NCBI GenBank assembly: GCA_029204225.1
Contig: CM055111.1
Location: forward strand, 516,453-580,452
Reading direction: 5' to 3'
Origin: Diphasiastrum complanatum
Taxonomy: Eukaryota; Streptophyta; Lycopodiopsida; Lycopodiales; Lycopodiaceae
Length of the DNA: 64,000 bases
Part shown: piece after piece, positions 11,698 to 23,977 of the stretch
Layout of the letters: every line of letters starts with the position of its first letter
Position numbering within the stretch: position 1 is the stretch's first letter
Position numbers and translations under genes: made by a program
The notes under the pieces: generated by a model
Seen by the model: only the letters and a program-made list of their open reading frames with translations
What the model was told of the DNA's origin: nothing
Databases searched by the model: none

Positions 11698-14600
11698 CTC
11701 TCCCTCAATGATAAAATTACATTCTTCTATTCCTAGTAGAGTACGAAACTTTTCAAATTTACATCTACCTAATGACTTAGTAAAAATATCTGCCACTTGA
11801 TCTTCAAATTTACAGAAAACAAGATCAATGGCTCCATCAAGAATTTTCTCTCGAACAAAATGATAATCTATTTCGATGTGCTTGGTTTGAGCATATAAAA
11901 CTGGATTTTTGGCAAGGTGAATGCAGCTTTGATTGTCGCAAGATATAGTAGTTGCATCCACCTGTGGTTGACCTAAATCCACAAGCAATCTTTGTAACCA
12001 TACCGCTTCTTGTGCAGCATTGCTGAGTGCTCAATATTCAGCTTCCGTCGAGGATAATGCTACTGTAGGTTGCTTTTTGCTACTCCATGAAACTGCAACT
12101 ATACCATAACTGAATGTATGAACACTGGTAGACCTTCTGTCATCAATATTACCTGCCCAATCAGCATCTGTATATTCTATCAATATTGGCACTTCAAGCT
12201 GATCATACTTCAAACCAAAATTCAATGTCTCTCGAATGTATCTGAGAATACGTTTAGCAGACTTCCAGTGTGTTTGACTAGGATCTTGCATAAATTGACT
12301 AACAACACCAATAGCATAAGAAATATCAGGTCGTGTGTGTGTCAAATAAATCAAACTACCCACCAGCTGTCTATACAAATAAGCATCTACTTTCTCAGAT
12401 TCATCATATGCAGTAAGCTTCGTGTTGACATCCATAGGTGTACTCAAAGGCTTACAATCCTACATATTGAACTTATAAAGCAAATCTCGTGCATATTTGC
12501 TTTGTGTAAGAAAGACCACATTTTTCTTTTGCCATACTTCAATGCCAAGACAATAGTGCATCAATCCTAGATCGCTCATGTCAAAAGCATTGGAAAGATC
12601 TGATTTGATTTCATCAATTAAGCTCTCATTACTTCCTATAATAATCAAATCATCCATGTACAACACAATGAACACTATATCTAAATCTTGCCTTAGAATG
12701 TAAAGATTAGGATCAACATCACTCTTTATCATTCCCCTTCACTTAAAGTGTTCATCAATGCAAGAGTACCATGCCCGTGGTGCTTGCTTCAATCCATAAA
12801 TAGCTTTGTTGAGCTTACAAACAAGGTGCTCTCTCCCTGGTTCAATAAATCCTTGAGGTTGTACTAAGTACACCTCTTCATCTAACACTCCATTAAGAAA
12901 AGCAAATTTAACATCTATTTGCTAGATCTTTCAACCATAGAAAGCAGAAATAGCAATGACAGAACGTATAGTTACCATCTTAGCTATGGGTGCGAAGGTT
13001 TCCTCAAAATCAATACCTTTCTGCTGCTCAAATCCTCTCGCAACCAACTATGCTTTGAATTTGTTGAGTTGCCCATCAGCTCCATATTTGATCTTGTATA
13101 TCCATTTGCAAGTGATAGGCATCTTTCCATCAGGTAGCTCAACCAAGTTCCAAGTCCTATTTTGTGATATAACTTCCATTTCTGTTTCCATATCTTCATG
13201 CCACTCCTTGTGCTCCTTTGCTTTATCAAAAGTTTTTTGAGCCTTGAGCACAGAACCCATTAGGGCTAGATTCATCTCTAATCTTGCAGGAGGTTTTCGA
13301 TCTCTACTTGATCTTCTAAGCTCTCCCTGCTCACTAGATTCGGGAGTATCTCCCTTCTTTGCACCATCTGTGACTAGTAAGTATCATTTAGGTACTCTCT
13401 TGGGAATTTCAGGCATCAGGCTTGCCTTTGTCCAATGGATTTTCTATATCAAAATCCACTTCCTTCTTAACCTGTACTTTTGCTCCCTCATCAAAAGGTT
13501 CAGTGATTACTTCATATTATTCACCTTGGCCCATCTCATCAAATGTAACATCTCTAGAAATTACAAGCTTCTGTGCATTTGTGTCATACCTCCTGTATGC
13601 CTTGGCCTTCTCATCATATCCAAGGAAAATACACTTGATAGCTTTTGCATCTAATTTCCTTCGTTTCTCATCAGGAATATGAGCATAAGCATCACAACCA
13701 AATACTCTCAAATGAGAAATATCAGGTTTCTTTCCAGTAACAGCTTCATGAGGTGTCTTACCTTCCATGGATTTTGTAGGACACCAATTCAGGATGTGCG
13801 TAGCTATGCTACAAGCTTCTGCCCAAAAGGTGTTAGGCAGACCCTTGCTTTTGAGCATCGCCCTGGCCATCTCAACAATAGATCTGCTCTTTCGTTCTAC
13901 AACTCCATTTTGCTGTGGTGAATAAGGTGTTGTAGTCTGCCTCTTGATCCCTTGATCTTTGCAAAAATCAATAAATTTTGTCGAGTCGAAAAATACTCAC
14001 CACCTCCATCAGATCTCAAAGTTTTGATGCAACATCTTGTTTGCTTTTCAACTAATGCCTGGAATTTCTTGAACTTAGCAAAAGCATCTGATTTCTTGCT
14101 TATGAAATAAATCCAAATGCATCTGCTATAATCATCAATGAAGGTGATAAAATAATAGTAGCCACTAAGAGATCTAGTTTGCATAGGTCCACATAGATCA
14201 CTGTGGACAAGATCTAGGATGCCACTGGCTCTCCTTGCTCCACTTTTGGGAAACCTCTCTCTGTGTTGTTTTCCCAAAATGCAACCTTCACAAAGTTTTC
14301 CTTCAAAAGAAATATTAGGCAGTCCTATAACTAGATTATCTCTTTTGAGAATGTGTAAACTTTGAGCACTAATATGACCGAATCATTGATGCCAAAGATC
14401 ACTTCGACTGTCAACCGTGCTTACCATAGCTTGAGCAAAAGGTCTCGCATTCAATTTGTAGAGTCGATTTCCGTTGGCTATAGCTCCTGTAGCAATCACT
14501 TTGTAGTGATTCTTGATGTCTTTGACAAGACATTTGTCACTGTCAAACTCAACCTTGAGTTGTTGATCAGCCATCGTCCCAACAGATAGTAGATTGTTAG

Positions 14601-15119
14601 CTAAGCCAGGTACATACTGCACATTGCTTATCCGCTTTATCTTCCCGCTGGCTAACTTCACTGGTACCACTCCAACTCCTTTAACAGATAGTAATTTGTC
14701 ATCAGCTTGTCCAACTTCATCACCATTGTGAGTTTCCTTAAGTTCTGAAAACCACTCTTTCCTTGAAGTCATGTGCTTGGATGCACCACTATCAATGTAC
14801 CAGGTATCCTTGGTTTCATCACTTGTCATTAATTTTGTAATGAACAATTTTGAGCTCTCACCTGTATCATCTTCATATTGATCCTCATCATATTGATGTT
14901 GATCAGTATAATTGTTTTCATAATAATAATCATCAAATTGATGTTGACCAGCATAATTTCTCACTTGCCCTTTGTCTTTTCTTTGTTCCATCTCCTTCTG
15001 TTTCTTGAAGCATTCACGCTCCTAGTGGCCAGGTTTGTTGCAATACCTACAATTTCCAGGTTTATTTTGCTTGGAATAGCCGCGTCCTTGACCTCGGCCT
15101 TGAAGACGCTTTGATATAG
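11698..15119 (-). pseudogene. Ty1/Copia gag-pol remnant
   Basis: Minus strand, right to left. Zinc knuckle CRYCNKPGH at about 15020-15060 with an in-frame TAG inside it. Protease active site WYIDSGAS (about 14800). GAG-pre-integrase and integrase core at 14277-13517, then a linker. RT at 13275-12031 with the catalytic YMDD (about 12655) and PDGKMPITCKWIYK. RNase H and tail at 12030-11707 with DNQSCIHLAKNP and KHIEIDYHFVRE. Several frameshifts and stops are present, including a TGA after SSTEAEY (12030). The N-terminal gag and the 5' LTR are absent: beyond about 15120 the sequence no longer reads as Copia. An old copy with the usual Copia order (integrase before RT). Confidence 0.9.
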
Positions 15120-15485
15120 CCCGATTGTAGTTTAAATGAATTTCATTTGGTCCCGAGCGATATTTGAGTAGCTGATGAGTACAATACCCCTATGCATGAA
15201 GCCTAACAAAATTAGAGCTACTAGAATCTATAAAGTCAAATAAAAAATTATTGTAGGCAATTTTTTTTTTGATTACCTTTTTGGCCAAAAAAGCAAGAAA
15301 AGGATACAATGGACCCAAATATAGCATGAAAAAAAAAGTATTACAAAACGCTCAGCATGCATGCATGCATGCAGAGCTGCATGCCCACTGCATGCGGTGG
15401 GCATTTAATGCCCACCTATTCTCCCTCCAATAGCAAAGACGAACACTTTAGAGCTGGCAAAGAGATTTTGAGCCAAAAATGAGCT

Positions 15486-16045
15486 TCAGAGGAAAAACGA
15501 TCAAGTGCTTCTGAGGAAAAACGCAGGTGCTTCTGAGGAAAAACGATCAAGTGCTTCTGAGGAAAAACGTAGGTGACTCTAAGGAAAAACGATCAAGTGC
15601 TTCTGAGGAAAAACGCAGGTGCTTCTGAACAAAAACGAGCAGGTTCTTCTAAGCAATAATTGAGCATCAGATTTGCAAAAACGAACAGACACATAGTTGA
15701 AAAAACGAGCATCAGAGCAGGAGCTTCTGAGCAAGAACGAGCAGAGTCTTCTAAAAAAAAACTAGCATCAGATAGGCAAAACCGAACAGTAGCTTCCTAG
15801 GAAAAACAAGCATCAGAAGATCTTAAAAAACGAGCAGGAGATTCTAAGCAAAAACGAGCAGAGGCTTTTGCTGATGAGAAATGCAAAAAACAGGCAGGCT
15901 TTGGTCAACAAAATCATGATTTGATTCAAGGAGCAGGTGCTTTTGTTGAGCAAAAATGAACAAGAGCTTTTCTTAGAGCAAAAACAGAATTGGCAAAAAA
16001 GAGCAGGAGCTTTTGGTGAGCCAAAAATGAGCAGGAGCCTTTGGT
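15486..16045. repeat. degenerate minisatellite of GCTTCTGAGGAAAAACG
   Basis: At 15486-15625 the word CTTCTGAGGAAAAACG recurs about six times, alternating with GATCAAGT and CAGGT. Further right it decays into GAGCAGGAGCTTTTG-type words up to about 16045. Just upstream (15352-15415) lie GCATGC repeats and an inverted GTGGGCATTTAATGCCCAC. No open frame spans it. Confidence 0.8.
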
Positions 16046-18508
16046 GATAAGAAGCTAAAGGAACATTTGAGTGCAGATTCAGATATTAAGGTGGAAACTA
16101 GCAATTCATCCAATGATTTTTTTTTTCTCAAAGCTATCCAAGTTTTGTTGTTTCAGTAGGAGTTCTATTCAAAGAAAAACCTATTGATCATTTACTTGCT
16201 TATTGATGATTTATTTGCTTAGTTTATATTCCATGAAATTAAGTGCACAATTTTGCTTGAAGCGGTTGCTTCTAGTGTCCGATTCATGTCTTTCTCGCTT
16301 GCATGAAGGAAATTTTGTGCCATTCCGATAAAAGGTGTAGTTGTGATTTTCAGCCTCCCAATTTTGCTTAGTAGTTGCTTTTCATGAAGAATCCCATCAC
16401 AGGATTCTATTAATGAAAGAGTACTAAAACCTTTAACCTTGAGTTTCCAAGTGTCGTCATCGATAGGCCCGTCGCCCTCTGCAATGTGGTTTTGCTAATT
16501 GAAGTCCGTAATAAAGCTAACCCTAAAACAACTCAAGTATTGATCGAATGTACAATTAACCTTGAATGAAATGTAAATGTGTTGATAAAATGAATACAAT
16601 ATGAAAATCCCGTAATAGTTGTTGAAGTGAACAACCACACTAGACTGAATGGTACAATTTGTAAGAATTGGAATGGAAACTGGCTCATTATTAATATAAA
16701 TGATCAATGCCCCAACTGCCAAAATAATATAGTCAACTCTATCCCATTGTCAACTTGGGCCTAAGGAGCTTCCCAAAACATGAATGTTAACTCCCCCCTC
16801 TTAAATTTAAGGTTATGAAAGTAAAGTAGTCGTAGATGCAAGTTCCAAAACGATTTAGGGATATTAAATGCAAGTTCCATAATGGTTTCGGGATCAGGGA
16901 GCGTTCCGGATCGGAACGTTGCCAAACAGTGTGTTGAGATGGAAAAAACAACATTTTAGAATGTACAAAAAACTTCAAAAATGCAACTTTATGTCAATTT
17001 GCCAATGTTATTTCCAAGTTCATGTTTCTTTTGGATGATTGTTTTAGCTTTTTTTTCATAAGGCTTTTACCCATTTTGCATAGATTTATATGATCTGTTT
17101 TAAGAGCCCTTGAAGGGTGCTACTTGATGGGATGAATATGACCTAGAATAGCTTAACTATGTCCCACTGCTTAGCCTCTCATCCTTTATGCTTCAGTGTC
17201 GAAATAAAGCTCTTATTTTAAGCCTCGTCCGATCTCGTCCAACATGCCTTAGATATTCTGCTTATTGCATACAAGACCTTAAATTCTTCCTTATGTAGTA
17301 GCGTCTTGCCATTTTATTGAGCATTATCTGATCATTACAAGATTTGCTCATGTTAGTCAAAACATGTGACACCAGAAATAAGATTGAGTCTTGCATCTTG
17401 ATTCTTAGTTTGAATATATGCTGGGTGCAAGATTCAATTCCCACCCATGAGTACCAGTGGTAGTTCTGTATAAGATTCAATGAGTACCTTGACAAAATCC
17501 AAAGCCTAGCTATGGAGTATCATAACAACCAGTAAGCACACTGTGAAAGCTTGAAAAAACCAACTATGGAGTAGAAGACAAAAGCAAGAGAGAGAGAACT
17601 TCAAAGCTCACACAATTTGAAGGATTAGTCAAGGAGTAGTAGGGCGTGGAAACCCCTTCAAATTAAGGGCCACATATAGCATGTAATGTATAGAGGTGGT
17701 GTCTTTCAAATTCTAGCTCTAGACTCCACATCCTCCATACATATTAAAGATTGAGTTGAAAGTTCTTAGTTCAAAGTGCTGAGTGGCAAGTGCTTTAGAG
17801 TTCGCACGTAGTAACAATCATTTTGAACATAACAGTTTTTACATCTCTTGTTTTGAATGTAAGAAATTACATCGTAGAAATAGGACTGAAATTTTTTTAT
17901 CTATACCAAAATCATCAACGTGCAACAAAGTTCTTGTGCCACCATTCCAGCCCAAAAAAATGTCGCCCAGAGCTAGCACCATGATTGGAATTTGGCCTTT
18001 TAGAATCTATTGCCCCGGTCCGATAACTGTCATAGGTTCCTATTATTAAAATGAACCAACAGGTGACATTAGTGTTCCAAAGTTCTTTATGATTGAATGG
18101 GATTGGATGTAGAAGTCGTCTGGGCTAATAGGCAATATCACAATGAACCCATGGGTGCTAATCTAGAGCTAAATAGATGGGTCCAAGGAGGGAAACGTGT
18201 CGACAAAGCTAGGTTAGGAAGCATGCACGTTTGGAGGAGTTTGAATATGGCAACATCAGTACGGGTGGATGTTAAATAGAGGGGTCCAATGGAATCAATC
18301 TGTGACACTATCATGTGTTGTTTTTAGAGGGGTATAGTAAAAGGTAGTGATATACACAAAATCATCGACTTTATGCTCATAAGTATAGGTCAAATCAAAC
18401 TTGAACTCGAAGGCCTTTTTGTCTTTTGTCTATTCAACTTGATAGCCAATGCTAAAACAAACCATATTATGGGGTTGCTTTAATAGCTGCATATTGTTAG
18501 GTCGATTA
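16046..18508. other. no gene seen
   Basis: No supported gene or element end. The part at about 17874-18060 (GAAATTTTTTTATCT, GCTAGCACCATGATTGGAA, GGCCTTTTAGA) recurs in diverged form at about 19918-20045, so both belong to an older dispersed repeat. The TRIM element at 18509 lies between them. Confidence 0.55.
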
Positions 18509-18737
18509 TGTTTAAATAGATATGTGCGAGTTCACACCAGCAAGATATGTCTAGTTAACATGAACAGCCATGGGTCCCGAAATGACGTGCTTCATCAAAC
18601 CATTGTCTTCTGTTCTCTCCTATGTAATGGGCTGTCGCCCTCTTTCTAATCAATTAATAAAGCATGTAGTTAAAATGTGTGTCTCTCGCCGCTCTATCTC
18701 TCTCCCTCTCCTGCTGCGTGATCTCTGAAATGTATCA
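18509..18737 (+). repeat. TRIM 5' LTR (229 bp)
   Basis: Runs from TGTTTAAATAGA to AATGTATCA. It shares with the 3' LTR long blocks such as CAAGATATGTCTAGTTAAC and GGGTCCCGAAATGACGTGC. Its CT-rich part is short (TCTCTCCCTCTCCTGC). Confidence 0.92.
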
Positions 18738-18750
18738 TGGTATCAGAGCC
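18738..18750 (+). promoter_or_regulatory. TRIM primer-binding site, initiator-Met tRNA type
   Basis: TGGTATCAGAGCC begins directly after the last base of the 5' LTR. Confidence 0.9.
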
Positions 18751-19339
18751 TGGCTCTGCCTTCACGCCTCCTCCATGTGTGATGATGCTAGTATTCGCGC
18801 TTCTACCTATGGATGCCTTCAACCATGCTTGATAGAAACACACCTTTGTAGCAACCCTGTTCTGAAGCAAAATAGAAAGTTGAAATGTTTGAGTGCAGCC
18901 CTGGCCTTCTTGTTTTCTTCATGCTAAATATAGTGACAACAAACCAACATGAAGAATAAGAGGAAACAATCAAACAAAGTGAACTGCATCAACCAGCAGT
19001 TAACCAATCAACTGAAAGTTGCTGAAACAGGCAACTAATAAAAAAAACAATGATCAAAGCTAGCTCTTTGCAGATGCCAGAAAACTGAATTAAAGCAAAG
19101 TCCTTGTGCAGGTGAAGGAAGAGACGTCTTCTACCACAGTCTACATGAAGATGCAGTTCAGAAGCATAGACCAAAGAGGAGCAGGATAAATCAAAAGCTG
19201 AAGCTTTCACATGAAGTGAGAGCAATGGCAACAAAGCCAAATACAATTATTCAGATCTGAAACAAGATCAGTAGAATGTCAAAATAATAATAATGCTGAA
19301 CTTAATAAGATCGATACTGAGTTTAGTGAACACTTCATT

Positions 19340-19348
19340 AAGTGGGAG
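19340..19348 (+). promoter_or_regulatory. TRIM polypurine tract
   Basis: AAGTGGGAG directly precedes the TG of the 3' LTR; it is the expected plus-strand primer of reverse transcription. One T interrupts an otherwise purine run. Confidence 0.75.
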
Positions 19349-19530
19349 TGTTAAAATAGACAATGTGCGTGTTCACACCAACAAGATATGTCTAGTTAAC
19401 ATGAACAACCATGGGTCCCGAAATGACGTGCTTTATCAAACCGTCATCTTCTGTTCTCTCCTATGTAATGGGCTGTCGCCCTCTTTCTAATCAATTAATA
19501 AAGCATGTAGTTAAAACATGTGTCTCTCTC

Positions 19531-19609
<79 letters not shown>

Positions 19610-19634
19610 GCTGCGTGATCTTTGAAATGTATCA
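19349..19634 (+). repeat. TRIM 3' LTR (286 bp) with expanded CT microsatellite
   Basis: Same boundaries as the 5' LTR (TGTTAAAATAGA to AATGTATCA), but about 57 bp longer. The extra length is a nearly pure (CT)n run at about 19536-19607 where the 5' LTR has a short mixed CT tract. The long Ser-Leu ORFs across this run are microsatellite artefacts. Confidence 0.9.
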
Positions 19635-19664
19635 GATTATAGTACAACTCTTCACAACTAACTA

Positions 19665-20190
19665 GTGCCAATGGAATGGGGGCTTGCAAGAAACTGCAAG
19701 GAAAGAAGATCTTGGATAAACCTAGACAACGTGCCGACACATCTCAAGAGTCCGTACACCTATCATGAAGAAATTTGACCATCCACTGTATCCCCAGTGT
19801 GCTTAGTTAGGAATGAGTAATGGATTTTGAAATACGATTTGGTGAGTACCAAATTGACCATGCTCTGACAATTGGAAAAAGGGTCTATATCACAAAAAAT
19901 TCCATTTGTAGGAATCACAGAGAAGAAAAATGAACCGAAATTTTTTTATCTTATAGAATTCGGGCCCAAAGCTAGCTAGCACCATGATTGGAAAATGACC
20001 TTTTAGAGTCTAGAATTTTGAGAAACAGTACGACCAATAAACATTTTGAATCATCTACGAGCAATGGAATGGAGGCTTGGAAGAAACAGTGAGAAAGAGG
20101 ATCTTGGATAAACCTAGACAACGTACTATCATTTTTTGAGATTTCATACACCTATCTGGAAGAAATTTGACCATCCATTGTGTTCAGTCT
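19665..20190. repeat. direct duplication, about 390-bp spacing
   Basis: The block containing CAATGGAATGG, GAGGCTTG or GGGGCTTG, GATCTTGGATAAACCTAGAC and GAAATTTGACCATCCA occurs at about 19668-19790 and again at about 20056-20180. No gene content seen. Confidence 0.75.
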
Positions 20191-20676
20191 TTGTGTTCTA
20201 GTTAGCAAACACAGTTGAGGCTCAATCCTTAAAAGCAATACAAAATACTTTGTGACATTTTGATTGCATGATTCATTTTGATGAAAATTTGTCATGTTCT
20301 GACAACTAGATAATATTAAAATGAATCTACGGGTACTATTTGAAAGTGTTGTGCTATAGATACGAGTATCCATGATAAGAAAGTTATTGGACAAGAAAGA
20401 ACTATGGTGAATTGCATTCATGCTCAAAGGTATGCGATCATCGACATGATTTCATGCTACTTCTAGGCGCTATATGTTAATATTACACCTACAATTTTCG
20501 TACTCTCAAAATACTTCTAGAAAGAACATGTTTTTTAGTTTTCATGATTGACCTTGTGTTTGAGCACTTGTTGTCTTGTAAGCATATCTCCTATTAAAGA
20601 TGTGACATATCTATAATGTTGCCTCCAAATACCATATGCTCAAAGTGCCTTATGTAGCACCACATTATACACTTTA

Positions 20677-23140
20677 TGCTCGAACTTAAGTTCGAGCAAA
20701 GCTCCCATGTGGTTGTGTGGTCATCCATATAATTTCATGCCTCTTTTTAACAGTATGTACTATTATTGCACCTACAAACTCTAGACTCTCAATTTTCTAA
20801 TCATGAAATACAAAATGTTAGTAACACCAGATTATACACTCTATGCTCGAACTTAAGTTCGAGCAATGCTCCCATGTGGTTATGTGATCATCCATATGAT
20901 TTCATGCCACTTCTTAACAATATGTACTAGCATTGCACTTACAAACTCTAGACTCTCAAATTTCTAATCATGAAACACAAATGTTAGCTCAAACACGTAT
21001 TGTTGTCTATTGATAGTTCGCATTATGATGTGACAATATCGTAAGCCAAATATCATATGATCAAAGTGCTTTTACCTAATTCCTTATTGTATAATTGATG
21101 CTCGAACTTCAGTTCAAGCAAAAAGCTACTTTGTCAACATGTGACAATAAGTATTCTAACTGCTATTACTGCACCTACAAACACCATATTTTCAAAATAC
21201 GATTTACAAAACACAAATTTGAGTCTCCTTGCTCAACCATGGGTTTGAGCACAGTTCTTCTTATAAGCAAGTCTCCACTATAATCTATCAATTTTATAAT
21301 AATGCATCTACACAAACCATATGCTCAAAGTTCTTTATGCTAAGACCACATTATACACTCTATGCTCAAACTTAAGTTCGAGCAAAGCTCCCATGTGGTT
21401 GTGTGGTCATCCATGATTCCATGCAACTTTTTAATACCATGTACTACTATTGTGCCTACAAGGTCTAGACGCTCAAATTTCTAATCATTAAATACAAATG
21501 TTAGTAATACACTCTATGCTTGAACTTAAGTTCAAGCAAAGCTCCCATGTGGTTGTGTGATCATCCATTTGCTTTCATGCCACTTCTTAACATGATGTAC
21601 TACTCTTGCGCCTACAAACTCTAGACTCTCAAATTTATAATCATGAAATACAAATATTAGTAAAACCACATTATACACTCTATGTTCTAACTCAAGTTGT
21701 GGCTATGTGATCATCCATATGATTTCATGCCACTTCTTAAAAGTATGTACTAGCATTGCACTTGCAAACTCCAGAGTCTTTAATCATGAAATACAAATGT
21801 TAGATCAAACACGTATTGTTGTCTATTGATAGTTCGCATTACGATGTGTCAATATTGTAATCCAAATGTATATTGATGAAAGTGCCTTCACCTAATTCCT
21901 TATTGTATAATTGATGCTCGAACTTCAGTTCGAGCAAAAAAGCCACTTTGTCAACATGTAATAATTCGTATTCTAACTGCTATTACTGCATCTACAAACA
22001 CCATACTTTCAAAATACCACTTACAAAACACAAATTTGAGTCTCCTTGCTCAACCACGGGTCCGAGCACACTTCTTCTTATAAGCATAGTCTCCAATATA
22101 ATCTACTAATTCTATAATAATGCCTCCATAGATTGTGTTGTCATTATAGTTTATACTAATTCCGTATTGAAGACTTTATGCTCGAACTAAAGTTCGAGCA
22201 AAGCTCCTCTATCATTGACTAGTCATCCATATGATTTTATGCTAAGTTTTAATGCAATATGCTACTACTACACATACACCTCCATACTCTCAAAAATACT
22301 CTTCTCAAAACACATTTTTGAGTTTCCATGCCTGGCTTTATCTCTTCTACCACTATTGGTCATTCATGTGATTTTGTCCCACTTGTTGTCATTGGAAACT
22401 AGTATTGAACTTCAGATACAATACTCTAAAAATGCTCTTCACAAATCAAGTTGTTGAACTTGACCATGAGTTATGACTTGCAAGATACGTTGTCTTGTAA
22501 ATAAACCTCGCATTATGTTTTGTCAACTTGATAAAATTATCTTCAAATATCAAATGCTCATTGTGCTTTCCATAGTATAGACTCTATGCTCGAACTAAAG
22601 TTCGAGCAAAACTCTACCATCACTGTGTGATAATCTACAAGATTTGATCCTACTATTTAAGACAATATATTATTACCGCACCAACCATTCCAAAATCTCA
22701 CTATCAACCTTCTATTGGATCACAAGGTTGCCTGCAAGCATTGCATACCACTTTTTGCTGCTTTTGATAATGTCATAAGGTAATATTATCAACTATATGC
22801 TTGAACTTAGTACGATCAAAGTGCCACTATTTCTTCATACATATAATTGCATACTACTTGATGACATAAATTGCCGCTCTTACAATCCCATACTTTAAGA
22901 ATGCTATTCTCAAAACACATTTTTGGTTACCATGGTTGGTTGTAAATTTGGACATATATTTTTTTTGAAAATCCCATATTCTACGATCTATGCTTAAGCA
23001 TATGTTCGAGAGGGCTCCTACCACGGTGTGATTATCCAAACCATTTTATGCTGACAATTGTTGCACCTACTACTTCAAACTCTAATCACGCTACTTTTTA
23101 AATGTATTTATAAGTGTCTGCTCGACCTTGAGTTTGAGCA
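20677..23140. repeat. array of about ten 22-bp palindromes in tandem repeats
   Basis: The core GCTCGAACTTAAGTTCGAGC, flanked by T and A, is a perfect palindrome. Copies or variants start at 20677, 20844, 21099, 21363, 21517, 21915, 22179, 22587, 22798 (weak) and 23119. A second palindromic class, TGCTCAACCATGGGTTTGAG then CA, occurs at 21230 and 22047. Between them repeat longer blocks such as CTCCCATGTGGTTGTGTG and ATTTCATGCCACTTC. A higher-order period of about 816 bp is visible (21099 to 21915, 21363 to 22179). The array ends about 210 bp before the first ATG of the composite gene, so it could be its 5' regulatory region or the subterminal repeat zone of an element that carries the gene. 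No second array was found downstream of 34703. Confidence 0.85.
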
Positions 23141-23350
23141 CACCTTGGCTCCCTTGCAAACTACTAATCCTACATCAAATGGTCATAATGCTTTCTGCTA
23201 ATTTCATATTGTGTAATTTATATTAAAACTTAATTTTGTGCATAACTTGTGTATGAATTTAAGTTATTTATTGATACTATATACTACTATTGTAATTACA
23301 AATTTCATACTCTCAAATGCTCTTTGTTAAATACACAAGTATTGTGAATT

Positions 23351-23977
23351 TTGCATGTAGGTACAATGGCTGAGGACAAGCAAGTTTTTTCACTTGATAC
23401 TATCATGGAATCACCAATGCGTGAGAAGGCCAGGTACACTCAACCAAGTCTGATCATAGCAGGTGAGATCGACTTGGTTGATTCAATTGGAGAAGAAAAA
23501 AAACCAATTAATTGGTATATGGAAACATACGACACATCAGGAATACATATGAAAGATGTACGTCTATATGTCTGTTCAAAAGATCAAGAGTACGGCGATA
23601 TGAGAGTAGTTTGGAATGTTAAAGAGAGTGAAGGAAAATATGCAACACCATGTCTTGGGGTTGTTGTAGAGAGTTCCAAGGATGAAAAAATTATGTTGAT
23701 CAATCTACCTTTTGAAGGATTTAGTCTCAAAGACATGCAATCAAGCAAGGATGACAAACGTGGCTCCATGAAGGATCTTGGTTGGAACTTAATGAGTTTC
23801 GATAACCTTGAGGACGCTGGCATCACGGACATGATGCAAATTATTGAAGGATTTTTAATTGTAAAGGGAGAATTGACAAATGTCACATCTTTTTTCAAAA
23901 AGAGTTCGGATGTTCAAAAGGGAGAAAAAAGAAAAAGAAGAAAACTTACGGAAAATCAAGAAAAAAAAAACTACTGA
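23351..23977 (+). CDS. N-terminal segment of composite gene, unknown function
   Basis: A 208-codon frame; its second Met codon (23366, in ACAATGGCTG) has the better plant start context. A TGTAG just before GTACAATGG may be a splice acceptor, so the start may lie at 23366 in a second exon. The protein is mixed and soluble-looking (MAEDKQVFSLDTIMESP, then YGDMRVVWNVKES, then a Lys-rich tail KGEKRKRRKL). No domain was recognised. The frame ends just after a run of ten A near 23955; shifting by one base at that run continues smoothly into the next segment. So this is one protein with an indel at a homopolymer, or an intron too short to see. Confidence 0.55.
   Translation: MHVGTMAEDKQVFSLDTIMESPMREKARYTQPSLIIAGEIDLVDSIGEEKKPINWYMETYDTSGIHMKDVRLYVCSKDQEYGDMRVVWNVKESEGKYATPCLGVVVESSKDEKIMLINLPFEGFSLKDMQSSKDDKRGSMKDLGWNLMSFDNLEDAGITDMMQIIEGFLIVKGELTNVTSFFKKSSDVQKGEKRKRRKLTENQEKKNY

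Larger units (their letters stand above)
18509..19634 (+). mobile_element. TRIM (short non-autonomous LTR retrotransposon), complete
   Basis: A 1,126-bp unit with two LTRs, a primer site and a polypurine tract but no coding domain in its 611-bp interior. The 5-bp target duplication GATTA is perfect (18504-18508 and 19635-19639). It must be mobilised by enzymes of another element; initiator-Met priming is compatible with either Copia or Gypsy partners. The interior ORF on the minus strand (18989-19246) has no recognisable domain. LTR divergence is modest outside a CT expansion, so it is not very old. Confidence 0.92.

Noticed and set aside
17783-18049. ORF of 88 codons
   Set aside because: Lies in a dispersed repeat that recurs at 19918-20045 without keeping the frame.
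19411-19740. Ser-Leu and Glu-Arg repeat ORFs
   Set aside because: Produced by the (CT)n microsatellite in the TRIM LTR.
20677-23140. CRISPR-like array (short palindromic repeats with spacers)
   Set aside because: Spacers are themselves repeated and of uneven length (about 150-400 bp), and the context is plant nuclear DNA.
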